Under the pieces are notes generated by a model. The model made no database searches. It was not told where the DNA came from and was given only the letters and a program-made list of their open reading frames with translations. From CAZVAR01 sp964625225 (GTDB lineage Bacteria; Pseudomonadota; Alphaproteobacteria; JAJUGE01), in assembly GCA_964625225.1 (NCBI GenBank), contig CAZVAR010000070.1:1-19257 (forward strand): a stretch of 19,257 nucleotides of DNA, read 5' to 3'. This document shows positions 1 to 7,313 of this stretch, in pieces (within the stretch, counting starts at the first letter, position 1; each line of letters starts with the position of its first letter). The translations under genes and the position numbers were made by a program.

Positions 1-233
1 GCATAGTCGAAGGTCATCACCGACGAGGTGACGGAGATGTCGCGCTCGCGCTCCACCTTCATCCAGTCGGAATGCGCGCGCCGCTGTTCGCCGCGAGCCT
101 TCACGGCGCCGGCGAGCTGGATCGCGCCGCCGAACAGCAGCAGTTTCTCGGTCAGCGTCGTCTTACCGGCGTCCGGGTGCGCGATGATCGCAAAGGTGCG
201 CCGGCGCGAGATGGGGCCGTTGAGCTCGTTCAT
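1..233 (-). CDS. prfC: Peptide chain release factor 3 (RF3), N-terminal part, cut by window edge
   Basis: RF3 is a cytoplasmic translational GTPase that recycles RF1/RF2 from the ribosome after termination. Only about 78 residues are present; the rest lies beyond the left edge. The protein starts MNELNGPISRRRTFAIIAHP, followed by the P-loop AHPDAGKT at residues 18-25. Then come segments typical of RF3: LLLFGGAIQLAG, KARG, SDWM, and a switch I region reading DISVTSSVM. From recall, these align with E. coli RF3 (FAIISHPDAGKTTITEK, SDWMEMEKQRGISITTSVM). The ATG at 231-233 is chosen because the RF3 N terminus begins there; no strong Shine-Dalgarno precedes it. The stop of the upstream histidine kinase is 68 bases away on the same strand. 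The PrfC identity is confident because EF-G, LepA and BipA differ around switch I. Confidence 0.93.
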   Translation of the reverse strand, partial: MNELNGPISRRRTFAIIAHPDAGKTTLTEKLLLFGGAIQLAGAVKARGEQRRAHSDWMKVERERDISVTSSVMTFDY

Positions 234-301
234 CGGGTCGTCGGAAATGGCTGTTGGGCCCGCTCGCCGAAGCGGGGCTCGGACGGCGGAAGGTCAGAGC
301 G

Positions 302-1915
302 TTATATGGAAGCCGGGGCTGTCAGTTCATCCGGATTCTCACCCGGCGCGGCCGGCCCGCCGATGGCGCGCGCGGCCGGCAGGCGGATGCGGACGGTGGT
401 CCCGGCGCCGGGGCGGCTGTCGAGCTTGAGCGAGCCCCCATGGAGGCGGATCAACGATTGGCACAGCGGCAGCCCGAGGCCGGTCCCCTCCTGCCACTGG
501 CCGCGGCCGAGCTGGACGAACGGTTCGAGTGCGCGGGGCACGTCCTCCGGCGCGATGCCGATCCCGGTATCGGCAACCGTGATCAGGATGTCGCCGCCGG
601 GCTCTTGCATCGCCTCCACGACGACCGTGCCGCCGGCGGGCGTGAACTTGACGGCATTGGAGATCAGGTTGAGCAGGACCTGGCGGATGCGCCGCCCGTC
701 GGCGCGCAGGTGCGGCAACCCGGCGATCCGCTGCGACAGCCGGACCTCGCCCCGGCGTGCCCGGTCGGCAAGCAGGCGGACGGAGGAATCGATGACGGCG
801 GCGAGGTCGACCCGCTCCTCCTCGATGCCGAGCTTGCCCGCCTCGGCCTTGGCCATGTCGAGGATGTCCTGGATGAGCTGCAGCAGGAAGCCGGCGCTGT
901 CGTTGATGTCGCGGGCATAGTCGCGGTAGCGCGCGCTGCCCAGCGGGCCGAACGTCTCGCGCAGCATCATCTCGGAGAAGCCCATGATGGCGTTCAGCGG
1001 GGTCCGCAGTTCGTGGCTCATATTGGCCAGGAACTCGGTCTTCGCGCGGTTGGCTTCCTCGGCCGACCGGAGCGCCTCGAACCGCGCCGCCTCCGCGCGC
1101 TTCCTTTCGGTGATGTCGCGGACCGTCCCCTCGTACCAGAGCGGCCGGCCGGACGAGTCGCGCACCAGCCGGGCGTTCTCCGAGACCCAGATGATCTCGC
1201 GGGTCTTATGACGATAGACCTGGGACTCGAAGTCGGTGACCTTGCCGTCCCGCTCCATGAGTGCGCGGAATTCATCCCGGCGATTCGGGTCGACGTACCA
1301 TTCGGCGCCGATATCGTTGACCGCGGCCAGCATCTCGGCCTCACTCTCGTAACCGTTCAGGCGAACCAGCGCCGGGTTCGCCCGGAGCTGCCGGCCGTCG
1401 AGGCTCGACCAATAGATGCCTTCGGTCGCGTTCTCGATGATCCCGCGATAGTTCCGCTCCGCCTCCGCCAGCGCCTGCTGCGTCTCGATCAGGTCGGTGA
1501 CGTCGACCGCGGTCCCGATGAGATCGAGCGGGCGTCCCCGGCGATCGCAGCGCAAGGTGGCGCTCACGCTGACCCAGATGATCCGGCCGTCGCGGCGGCG
1601 AACCTGGGTCACGAAGTTCTCGGTGCCGCCGTCACGCAGGCAGATCGCGACGAGGCGGGCGCGCGCCTCCGGATCGACGTAGATCTGGCGGCCGATGTCG
1701 GAGACCTCCGACAGCATCTGTGCCGGATCGGCATAGCCGCCCAGCCGGGCCAGCGCCGGATTCACCCGGACGAAGCGGCCGTCGAGCGTGGTCTGGTAGA
1801 CGCCGACCCGGGCCTCCTCGAAGATCGTCCGGAAAACGCCTCTGCTTTCGCGCATCTCCGGTTCGGGATCCTCGGTCGCCACGCCGACTGTCGCTCCGCC
1901 ACGCCTGCGACGCAC
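302..1915 (-). CDS. Soluble sensor histidine kinase with two PAS domains (PAS-PAS-HisKA-HATPase)
   Basis: This is a cytoplasmic two-component sensor kinase of 537 residues with no membrane segment or signal peptide, so it should sense an internal signal. PAS 1 spans about 27-145 and PAS 2 about 153-273. The two are close relatives (GVYQTTLDGRF versus GIYWSSLDGRQ), which suggests internal duplication. A short helical linker leads to HisKA with the H-box HELRTPLNAIMGF and phosphoacceptor His301. The ATPase domain has the N-box NLISNAVKF (416-424), G1 DTGIGIAPED (449-458), the F-box-like EPFVQL and G2 GTGLGLPLC. There is no receiver domain and no response regulator nearby. The start is uncertain. 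The longest frame begins at GTG 1915 without a ribosome site; GTG 1882 has GGAG upstream at 11-base spacing, and ATG 1855 also keeps both PAS domains. No signal ligand can be assigned. Confidence 0.92.
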   Translation of the reverse strand: MRRRRGGATVGVATEDPEPEMRESRGVFRTIFEEARVGVYQTTLDGRFVRVNPALARLGGYADPAQMLSEVSDIGRQIYVDPEARARLVAICLRDGGTENFVTQVRRRDGRIIWVSVSATLRCDRRGRPLDLIGTAVDVTDLIETQQALAEAERNYRGIIENATEGIYWSSLDGRQLRANPALVRLNGYESEAEMLAAVNDIGAEWYVDPNRRDEFRALMERDGKVTDFESQVYRHKTREIIWVSENARLVRDSSGRPLWYEGTVRDITERKRAEAARFEALRSAEEANRAKTEFLANMSHELRTPLNAIMGFSEMMLRETFGPLGSARYRDYARDINDSAGFLLQLIQDILDMAKAEAGKLGIEEERVDLAAVIDSSVRLLADRARRGEVRLSQRIAGLPHLRADGRRIRQVLLNLISNAVKFTPAGGTVVVEAMQEPGGDILITVADTGIGIAPEDVPRALEPFVQLGRGQWQEGTGLGLPLCQSLIRLHGGSLKLDSRPGAGTTVRIRLPAARAIGGPAAPGENPDELTAPASI

Positions 1916-1959
1916 TCGGCGCCGGCCGTCCAGGCCGGAACACGGTAGGGCCGGCGCAC

Positions 1960-1974
1960 CTAACGGCCCGTTAA
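1960..1974 (-). promoter_or_regulatory. CtrA-like box upstream of the histidine kinase
   Basis: The bases read CTAA, seven bases, TTAA on the plus strand. This matches 7 of 8 positions of the alphaproteobacterial CtrA consensus TTAA-N7-TTAA. It also contains a near-perfect palindrome (TAACGG, C, CCGTTA, 1961-1973). It lies 45 bases upstream of the longest kinase start, where a promoter would sit. Such an AT-containing motif stands out in this GC-rich gap. Binding by CtrA is inferred only from the motif. Confidence 0.3.
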
Positions 1975-2023
1975 GGCCGGATCGGCCCGGATCGGCACTG
2001 CCGGCCCGGGCCGCAGGCTCACC

Positions 2024-3079
2024 TTACGAGGACGATTTCGAGGCCTTCTCGCCGGTCGTCAGGATCAGATCCAGCAGTTCCTGCGCCGGGACGCCCTTCT
2101 CGGACATCGACTTGACCCACCGGTCCCAGATCGGCTTCGCGGCGCGCTCCTGGAACTCCTTGAGCCGCTCGTCGCTGTAGCGGATCTCCTCCAGGCCCTG
2201 CTCCCGGAACATCGGCAGGTTCTTGTCGTCGGCCGCCTGGAACGCCGCCTTGAGCGCCTCGTAGTGCGGCTCCTTCAGCTCCATCAGGAGATCCTGATAT
2301 TGCTGCGGCAGCCGGTCCCACGACGCCTTCGAGAAGATCGTCGCCACGTTCGCGACGCCGACATTCATGTTCGAGGTGAACCAGTTGCTGATCTCATGCA
2401 GCCGGTACGCCGCGTGCGCATAGGTGTAGGGGAAGGATGCGGCGTCGACCACGCCTCGCTCGAGGGCGGTGTAGACTTCCGGCGCGGGAACCGTGGTCGG
2501 CACCGCGCCGAGCACCCGCATCGCGTCACCCATGCCGCCGAGCGCCCGGACGCGCTTGCCGCTCCAGTCCTCGAGCGTCAGCGGCTTCGGCCCCCTACCC
2601 ATGAACTCGTAGGGGGGGAGAATCGCCGACGCGTAGTACATCGCCCCCCAGCGGGCGAGCTCCTTCTGCACCTCGGGATGGGCGTAGAACGCCTCATGCA
2701 CGGCGATGCGCGCATCGGCGTTCGCCATCGGCAGGAACGGAAGGTCGAGCGCGTTCAGCACCGGGTTCTTGCCGGGATGATAGGAGGACGAGATCTGCGC
2801 ACCGTCGACGACGCCGATCTTGACGCTGTCGAGTCCTTCCTTGGCCGGCGCATATTGCTCGGCGAAGCCGATATCGATGATGAAGTTGCCGTTCGTGCGC
2901 TCCTTCACCAGTTCGGCCAGCCGCTCGATACCGGCGGTCTGCGCGCGCGCCGGCCCCCAGGTGGACAGCTTCCAATTGACCTTCGGGCCTTCGACGATGC
3001 CCTGGGCCAGTGCCGGCCCGGCGACCGCGAACGCCGCCGCCGCGGCCATGGCAGTCAGAAAACTCCTACGATCGAGCAC
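2024..3079 (-). CDS. TRAP transporter periplasmic solute-binding protein, DctP family, orphan
   Basis: This 351-residue protein is the periplasmic binding component of a TRAP transporter, a sodium-driven uptake system typically for organic acids. The N terminus MLDRRSFLTAM has a Tat-like twin-arginine motif (Arg4-Arg5), a hydrophobic stretch and a cleavage site after ALA25. The mature part has the DctP layout: WKLSTWGP at the first strand, LAELVKERTNG, a DWSGKRVRALGG segment around 171-182 that carries the conserved arginine region, and VYTALERGVVDAASFP at 202-217. The GTG start (3077-3079) is preceded by a strong AGAGGAGAG ribosome site. No DctQ or DctM gene is adjacent. The neighbours are an SDR upstream and a kinase downstream on the same strand, so it either serves a permease elsewhere or acts in sensing. 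The ligand is unknown. Confidence 0.9.
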   Translation of the reverse strand: MLDRRSFLTAMAAAAAFAVAGPALAQGIVEGPKVNWKLSTWGPARAQTAGIERLAELVKERTNGNFIIDIGFAEQYAPAKEGLDSVKIGVVDGAQISSSYHPGKNPVLNALDLPFLPMANADARIAVHEAFYAHPEVQKELARWGAMYYASAILPPYEFMGRGPKPLTLEDWSGKRVRALGGMGDAMRVLGAVPTTVPAPEVYTALERGVVDAASFPYTYAHAAYRLHEISNWFTSNMNVGVANVATIFSKASWDRLPQQYQDLLMELKEPHYEALKAAFQAADDKNLPMFREQGLEEIRYSDERLKEFQERAAKPIWDRWVKSMSEKGVPAQELLDLILTTGEKASKSSS

Positions 3080-3177
3080 TTGGCGCTCTCCTCTCGCGAG
3101 ATCTTGATTCGGATGTACATTCTTTTACCCGCCCCCGGTCGCAGATGAAACCGGCTTCACTCGCACCGCGTTTCGCC

Positions 3178-3951
3178 TCACCGGCGCTGGGCGGCGCCGC
3201 CGTCGATGGTGACGATCGTGCCGCTGATATAGGCAGCGAGATCGGAGGCGAGGAAGGCAATCAGCCAGCCGACCTCCTCGGGCCGGCCCGCACGGCCGAA
3301 GGGGAGATCCGCGAGATAGTCCTGCCAGCGCTCGGGATCGCCGTGATCCATCTGGGCGCGGCGGCGGAGCTGGGCCGTCATGCGGTCGGTGGCGATCCGG
3401 CCGGGATTGATGCCGACCACCCGCACGCCCTGATCGACCGAGGCGCCGCCCAGCGTCCGCGTCAGCGCCATCAGGGCGGCATTGCCGACGGAGCCCGCCA
3501 CGTACTTGGCGTCGTGCCGCTCGCCGGCAAGGCCGATCACATTGACGATGACGCCCGATCGGCGCGCGGTCATGTGCGCGAGCATGTCGCGGCACATGTT
3601 GACGAAGCCGAACACCTTGAGGTCCCACGCCTCGCGCCAGCGCGCCTCGTCGACCAGATCGATCGTTCCCGCCGGGATCGCGCCGGCATTGTTGACCAGG
3701 ATATCGACGTCCCGACAGGCCTCCGCCAAGCGCCGGGTGTTCTCCGAGCGGGACAGGTCGAGCGGGTGCACCGTCACGCTGACTGGGTAGCGGTCCAGGA
3801 TCTCGCTCCGGGTCGCCTCCAGATCGGCCTCGGTGCGCGCGGCGAGATGGAGATGAACCCCCTCCTCGGCCAGCACCAGCGCCGCCGCCTTGCCAATTCC
3901 CTTCGATCCGCCGGTGATCAGCGCGGTCCGGCCCCGCAGCTTCAGGTCCAT
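3178..3951 (-). CDS. SDR-family protein of the PRK06125 type with degenerate catalytic site
   Basis: This is a 257-residue short-chain dehydrogenase/reductase fold. The nucleotide-binding motif TGGSKGIG is at 13-20 and NNAG at 87-90. A VDGG-like end (TIDGG, 248-252) completes the classical SDR shape. From recall, the sequence tracks the family curated as PRK06125, including LHLAART, VIVNVIG and the GNAALMALTRTLGG stretch. The catalytic set is odd: Tyr150 is present, but position 154, normally Lys, is Ser, and the usual Ser near 138-140 is replaced within NVIG. The reaction may therefore be unusual or lost. The ATG at 3951 has a good GGGAGGGAAGG ribosome site. It lies 98 bases upstream of the TRAP binding protein on the same strand and could share its transcript. 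The substrate is unknown. Confidence 0.9.
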   Translation of the reverse strand: MDLKLRGRTALITGGSKGIGKAAALVLAEEGVHLHLAARTEADLEATRSEILDRYPVSVTVHPLDLSRSENTRRLAEACRDVDILVNNAGAIPAGTIDLVDEARWREAWDLKVFGFVNMCRDMLAHMTARRSGVIVNVIGLAGERHDAKYVAGSVGNAALMALTRTLGGASVDQGVRVVGINPGRIATDRMTAQLRRRAQMDHGDPERWQDYLADLPFGRAGRPEEVGWLIAFLASDLAAYISGTIVTIDGGAAQRR

Positions 3952-3977
3952 CCTTCCCTCCCTTCGGTTCTATGTCT

Positions 3978-4184
3978 CTACGTCGTCGGGCGACGCACGG
4001 GTCGATACCGCGGCCGCGCCCCCGGCGCGCGGTCGGGCGCGGCCGCGGTATCGACGGCACGCGGAATGCGCGCCGGCCGGCCGTCCGGAAGAGCCGGGAT
4101 GACGCAAGCGCAGGCATAGGACCGGACCGCCCGGAAAATGCGGCTCGGCGCCGCTTCCCGCCAACCCGCCGCGCCGAACTCCAT
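3978..4184 (-). CDS. Possible small ORF of 68 residues with a strong ribosome site, unproven
   Basis: An ATG at 4182-4184 follows a near-perfect Shine-Dalgarno, GGGAGGAGG, on the minus strand. The frame runs 68 residues (MEFGAAGWREAAPSRIF at the start) and stops 26 bases before the SDR start, so it could be the first gene of that transcript. The first 30 residues look plausible. The second half is rich in Arg, Pro and Ala and crosses the 21-bp inverted repeat, which is more typical of non-coding GC-rich DNA. No family is recognised. It may be a gene remnant, a leader ORF or a chance frame. Confidence 0.22.
   Translation of the reverse strand: MEFGAAGWREAAPSRIFRAVRSYACACVIPALPDGRPARIPRAVDTAAAPDRAPGARPRYRPVRRPTT
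4001..4055. repeat. Perfect 21-bp inverted repeat with 13-base loop
   Basis: The left arm 4001-4021 and right arm 4035-4055 are exact reverse complements: 21 bp each, starting gtcgataccgcggccgcgcc. The 13-base loop is 4022-4034. It sits between divergent genes with no T-tract after either arm, so it is not a standard terminator. It could be an operator, a cruciform-forming site or a mobile palindromic element. No second copy was noticed in this window. Confidence 0.85.
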
Positions 4185-4351
4185 CGCCTCCTCCCGGTTG
4201 CACGGCGGATCCCGCGCTTGCGGCACCGCCGGCTCGTGTAGGATGCTTCCATCAGGTGAGCGCGCCGTACAGAAAAAACGAATGCGCCGCGCCGCTGCCT
4301 CGGCGCGGAACTGCGCCCAGGACGGTCCGGCGCCGACATAGGGAGGAGCAG

Positions 4352-5341
4352 ATGCATCGGAACCGAGCGATCTCCTGGCCGGGCACCGCCATTGCCGCCG
4401 TGCTGCTGCTGACATCCGGTGCCGCCGCGGCGACCGAGGTATCGTTCGTGGGCGGAGGCGCCAAGGGCGCCTGGACCCGTGCCCTGACCGCGATGAGCGA
4501 ATGCCTGCGCCAGCGGTCCGACATCCGCGCCACGGTGACGCCGACCCAGGGCGGCATGGACGCCTTCATGAAGGTGCAGAGCGGGCGCGGGCAGTTCAGC
4601 TTCAACTATCAAAGCGTGATCGTGCCGGCGTGGAAGGGACAGGGCCGCTTCAAGGACAAGCCGATGCGGAACATGCTCGCCGTCGGCACGGCCGAAAGCC
4701 TGGCGATCGCGCATTTCGTCGTCTCGAAGCGGTCCGGCATCAAGTCGCTGCAGGACCTGAAGGGTAAGACGATCGCACCCGGTCCCGTCGGCACCGTGTC
4801 GCGCGACATCGTCACGGCATTCCTGACCAAGGTGGGCGTGTTCGACGGGATCGAGGCCGCCAACGTATCCTCGTCGGAGATGAACGCCTTCCTGAAGGAC
4901 GGCAAGATCGACGGCTGGATCTGGCTCGGCGGCATCCCGACGCCGGGCGCGACCGAAGCCGCCGCCACCGGCGATGCGGTTTTCCTCGATGTCGGCAAGG
5001 AGCTCGATGCCAGCGGTTTCGCCGCCGAGAACCCCTACTTCCAGAAAATCACCGCGCCGGCCGGGAGCTATCCCAACATCGACTATCCCTGGACCTCCTT
5101 CGGCGAGAACGGAATCCTGATCGCCCACAAGGACGTGCCGGAGGAGGTCGTCTACGACATTGCCAAGACGCTCTGGTCGGACGCCTGCCTCGCCTATCTC
5201 GTCGACAATCTGAAGTCGCTGTCGGCGATGAAGGAGAATCCGGTCGCAGGGCTGTCCTTCCCGCTGCATCCGGGCGCGGCCCGGCTGTGGCAGGAGAAGG
5301 GAATCGACGTCTCCAAGGTGCCGTCGCCCGCGACGATGTGA
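4352..5341 (+). CDS. TAXI-family TRAP transporter solute-binding protein
   Basis: This 329-residue periplasmic binding protein of the TAXI subgroup is the extracytoplasmic receptor of the permease encoded next. The signal peptide has the positive start MHRNR, a hydrophobic core around 12-22 and a likely cleavage after AAAA27. The mature domain starts TEVSFVGGG and shows TAXI/NMT1-like features: GGMDAF near the first lobe, a KSLQDLKGKTIAPGPVGT stretch for the ligand-site loop, and GWIWLGGIP in the second lobe. ATG 4352 is chosen over the longer frame from 4256 because GGGAGGAG lies just upstream and the signal peptide begins there. The stop is 24 bases before the permease gene, consistent with one operon. 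The ligand is unknown; known TAXI members bind small molecules such as glutamate or other organic acids. Confidence 0.9.
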   Translation: MHRNRAISWPGTAIAAVLLLTSGAAAATEVSFVGGGAKGAWTRALTAMSECLRQRSDIRATVTPTQGGMDAFMKVQSGRGQFSFNYQSVIVPAWKGQGRFKDKPMRNMLAVGTAESLAIAHFVVSKRSGIKSLQDLKGKTIAPGPVGTVSRDIVTAFLTKVGVFDGIEAANVSSSEMNAFLKDGKIDGWIWLGGIPTPGATEAAATGDAVFLDVGKELDASGFAAENPYFQKITAPAGSYPNIDYPWTSFGENGILIAHKDVPEEVVYDIAKTLWSDACLAYLVDNLKSLSAMKENPVAGLSFPLHPGAARLWQEKGIDVSKVPSPATM

Positions 5342-5365
5342 GCCGCCGGCCGCCGAGGGCCCGCG

Positions 5366-7309
5366 ATGACCGCCGATCCGGGGCGTGCCGCCGGCCTGCG
5401 GCGGCTGCTCGGAAAGGTATCGGACGCGGGCGCGCTCCAGACGGCGCGGGAGCCGTCGGGGCGCCTCGCCCGCGGCATGGTGACGCTCGCCTGCGTCGCC
5501 TTCGTCGGCCTCTACTGGTACTTTGCCGGGTTCGGCTATTTCTCGCCGGAGAGCTTCCTCACGCTCTATCTGGCATTCACCCTGGCGCTGATCTTCATCC
5601 TCTACGGCCGGCGCGGCCGAGCGGGCCTGCTCGACTGGCTGCTCGCGGCGGCGGCTGTCGCCGTCGCCGCGCAATATACGCTCTTCTTCGAGGCCCGCTT
5701 CGTCGACCGCTTCTCCGAGCCGGACGGGCTCGACCTCGCCGCCGGCACGGTGATGATCCTGCTGGTGCTGGAGGCGGCGCGGCGGGTGATCGGCGGGTTC
5801 CTGCCGGGGCTGGCGATCGTGCTGATCGTCTATGCCCTGGCCGGGCCGGCGCTGCCGGGTTCCCTGTCCTATCCCGGCGTCGAGGCCCGGGACATGGTGG
5901 GCTATCTCTACAGCTCGGAGGGCATCTACGGCTCGATCACGCGGGTCTTCGCGAGCTTCGTCTTCCTGTTCATCATTCTCGGGACGATGCTGGAACAGTC
6001 GGGCGGGCAGAAGCTCCTGATCGACTTTCCGCTGAGCCTGCTGGGCTGGATGCGCGGCGGCGCCGCCAAGGTGGCCGTGGTGGCGAGCGCGCTGTTCGGC
6101 ATGATCTCTGGGGCGGCCTCGGCCAACGTCGTCAGCACCGGCACCCTGACCATACCTCTGATGAAGCGCTCCGGCTTCCCGCCGCATGTCGCCGCCGCCT
6201 TCGAGGCGACCGCCTCCACCATCGGCATCACCATGCCGCCGCTGATGGGCGCGGCCATCTTCATCATGGCCGACATCACCGGCATCCCCTATTTCGAGAT
6301 CGTCAAGGCTTCGGTGGCGCCGGCGCTGATCTTCGTTGTCGGCATGCTGTTCATCGCCGACGCCTATGCGCGCAAGCACGACATCAAGGGGCTGCCGCGC
6401 GCGGAGTTCCGGAACCCGTGGGAGATCCTGCGGCATCACTGGGCTTTCGCAGGCCCGATTCTGGTGGTGGTCGGGCTCCTGGTCGCCGGTTACAGCCCGG
6501 ACCTCGCCGTGTTCTATGCGCTTCCGGCGGTGATCGTGGCGAGCCTGTTCTCGCAGCGCACCCGGCTCGCACCGTCGCGTTGGGTGGCCATCGTCGCGCT
6601 GGGCGCCAAGCGCTCGCTGACGGTGGGCGGTATCGCCGGCTGCCTGGGCATCATCGTCGGCCTCGTCGTCAAGACCGGCATCGCGGCCCAGCTCTCGCAC
6701 ATCGTGATCGACTATTCGCTGGGATCGCTGCTGGTGGCGGTGCTGCTGACCGCGCTCGCCACCTTCTTCCTCGGCATGGGCGTGTCCTCCGTCACGGCCG
6801 ACTACATTCTGCTCTCGGTGCTGATCGCACCGGCGCTGCGCGAGCTGGGCGCGCCGGTCATGGCGGCCCACCTGCTGATCATCTGGTACACGCAGACTTC
6901 CAATCTGACGCCGCCGGTCTGCACCGTCGCCTTCGCTGCCGCGGCGATCGCCGACGCCCATCCCTGGAAGACCGGGTTCGTCGCCTTCCGGTTCGGGCTG
7001 TTCATCTATCTGCTGCCGCTCGCCTTCCTCTACACGGGCCTGCTCGACTATCAGAACACACCCGTCTTCATGCAGAGCGTGGTCACGACGACGCTGTCCG
7101 CCTTCGCCTTCTCCGGCGTAGTGATCGGCTACATGTTCGGGCATCTTAGCCTGATCCAGCGCGGCGTGCTCACCGCGGCCTCGCTGGCGCTGTTCGACCC
7201 CGGACTTGCGACCGATCTCGCGGGCGCGGCCGCCCTGCTCGGGGTCGCCGGCTGGCAGATCTGGCGCGGCCGCCGGGCGGCGGCCGCGGCTCTCGGAGAA
7301 ACGGGGTAG
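5366..7309 (+). CDS. TRAP transporter fused permease (4TM/12TM DctQ-DctM fusion)
   Basis: This 647-residue inner-membrane protein is the transport channel of a TAXI-TRAP system. The N-terminal part (about 35-170) holds four hydrophobic segments corresponding to the small DctQ unit. The remainder is the 12-TM DctM-like unit. Diagnostic segments are GMISGAASANVVSTG (245-259), LTIPLMKRSGFPPHVAAAFE (261-280), STIGITMPPLMGAAIF (284-299), and in the second half FLGMGVSSVTADYI (468-481) and QTSNLTPPVC (510-519). The two halves of DctM are pseudo-symmetric, as expected for this elevator-type family. The ATG at 5366 has only a weak GAGG upstream, so translation may depend on the binding-protein gene before it. 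The stop is 4 bases before the epimerase start, indicating a single transcript. Length matches the TAXI fused-permease family. Confidence 0.95.
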   Translation: MTADPGRAAGLRRLLGKVSDAGALQTAREPSGRLARGMVTLACVAFVGLYWYFAGFGYFSPESFLTLYLAFTLALIFILYGRRGRAGLLDWLLAAAAVAVAAQYTLFFEARFVDRFSEPDGLDLAAGTVMILLVLEAARRVIGGFLPGLAIVLIVYALAGPALPGSLSYPGVEARDMVGYLYSSEGIYGSITRVFASFVFLFIILGTMLEQSGGQKLLIDFPLSLLGWMRGGAAKVAVVASALFGMISGAASANVVSTGTLTIPLMKRSGFPPHVAAAFEATASTIGITMPPLMGAAIFIMADITGIPYFEIVKASVAPALIFVVGMLFIADAYARKHDIKGLPRAEFRNPWEILRHHWAFAGPILVVVGLLVAGYSPDLAVFYALPAVIVASLFSQRTRLAPSRWVAIVALGAKRSLTVGGIAGCLGIIVGLVVKTGIAAQLSHIVIDYSLGSLLVAVLLTALATFFLGMGVSSVTADYILLSVLIAPALRELGAPVMAAHLLIIWYTQTSNLTPPVCTVAFAAAAIADAHPWKTGFVAFRFGLFIYLLPLAFLYTGLLDYQNTPVFMQSVVTTTLSAFAFSGVVIGYMFGHLSLIQRGVLTAASLALFDPGLATDLAGAAALLGVAGWQIWRGRRAAAAALGETG

Positions 7310-7313
7310 GACC

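Larger units (their letters stand above)
3952..4351. other. Divergent spacer between SDR and TAXI-TRAP operon
   Basis: This 400-base gap separates two divergently transcribed units and must hold their promoters. It contains the 21-bp inverted repeat at 4001-4055 and the doubtful small ORF at 3978-4184. A weak promoter-like pair, TTGCGG (4218-4223) and TAGGAT (4239-4244), sits upstream of the TAXI gene, but its 15-base spacing is short, so it is not called. A run of seven A bases lies around 4271-4277. Nothing else is recognisable. Confidence 0.5.

Noticed and set aside
254..1948. A plus-strand frame of 564 codons opposite the histidine kinase
   Set aside because: The minus strand encodes a full kinase with all motifs; the plus frame has no recognisable domain.
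1977..1996. Two tandem copies of ccggatcggc between the kinase and the DctP gene
   Set aside because: Only two 10-bp units in very GC-rich DNA; no regulatory meaning can be supported.
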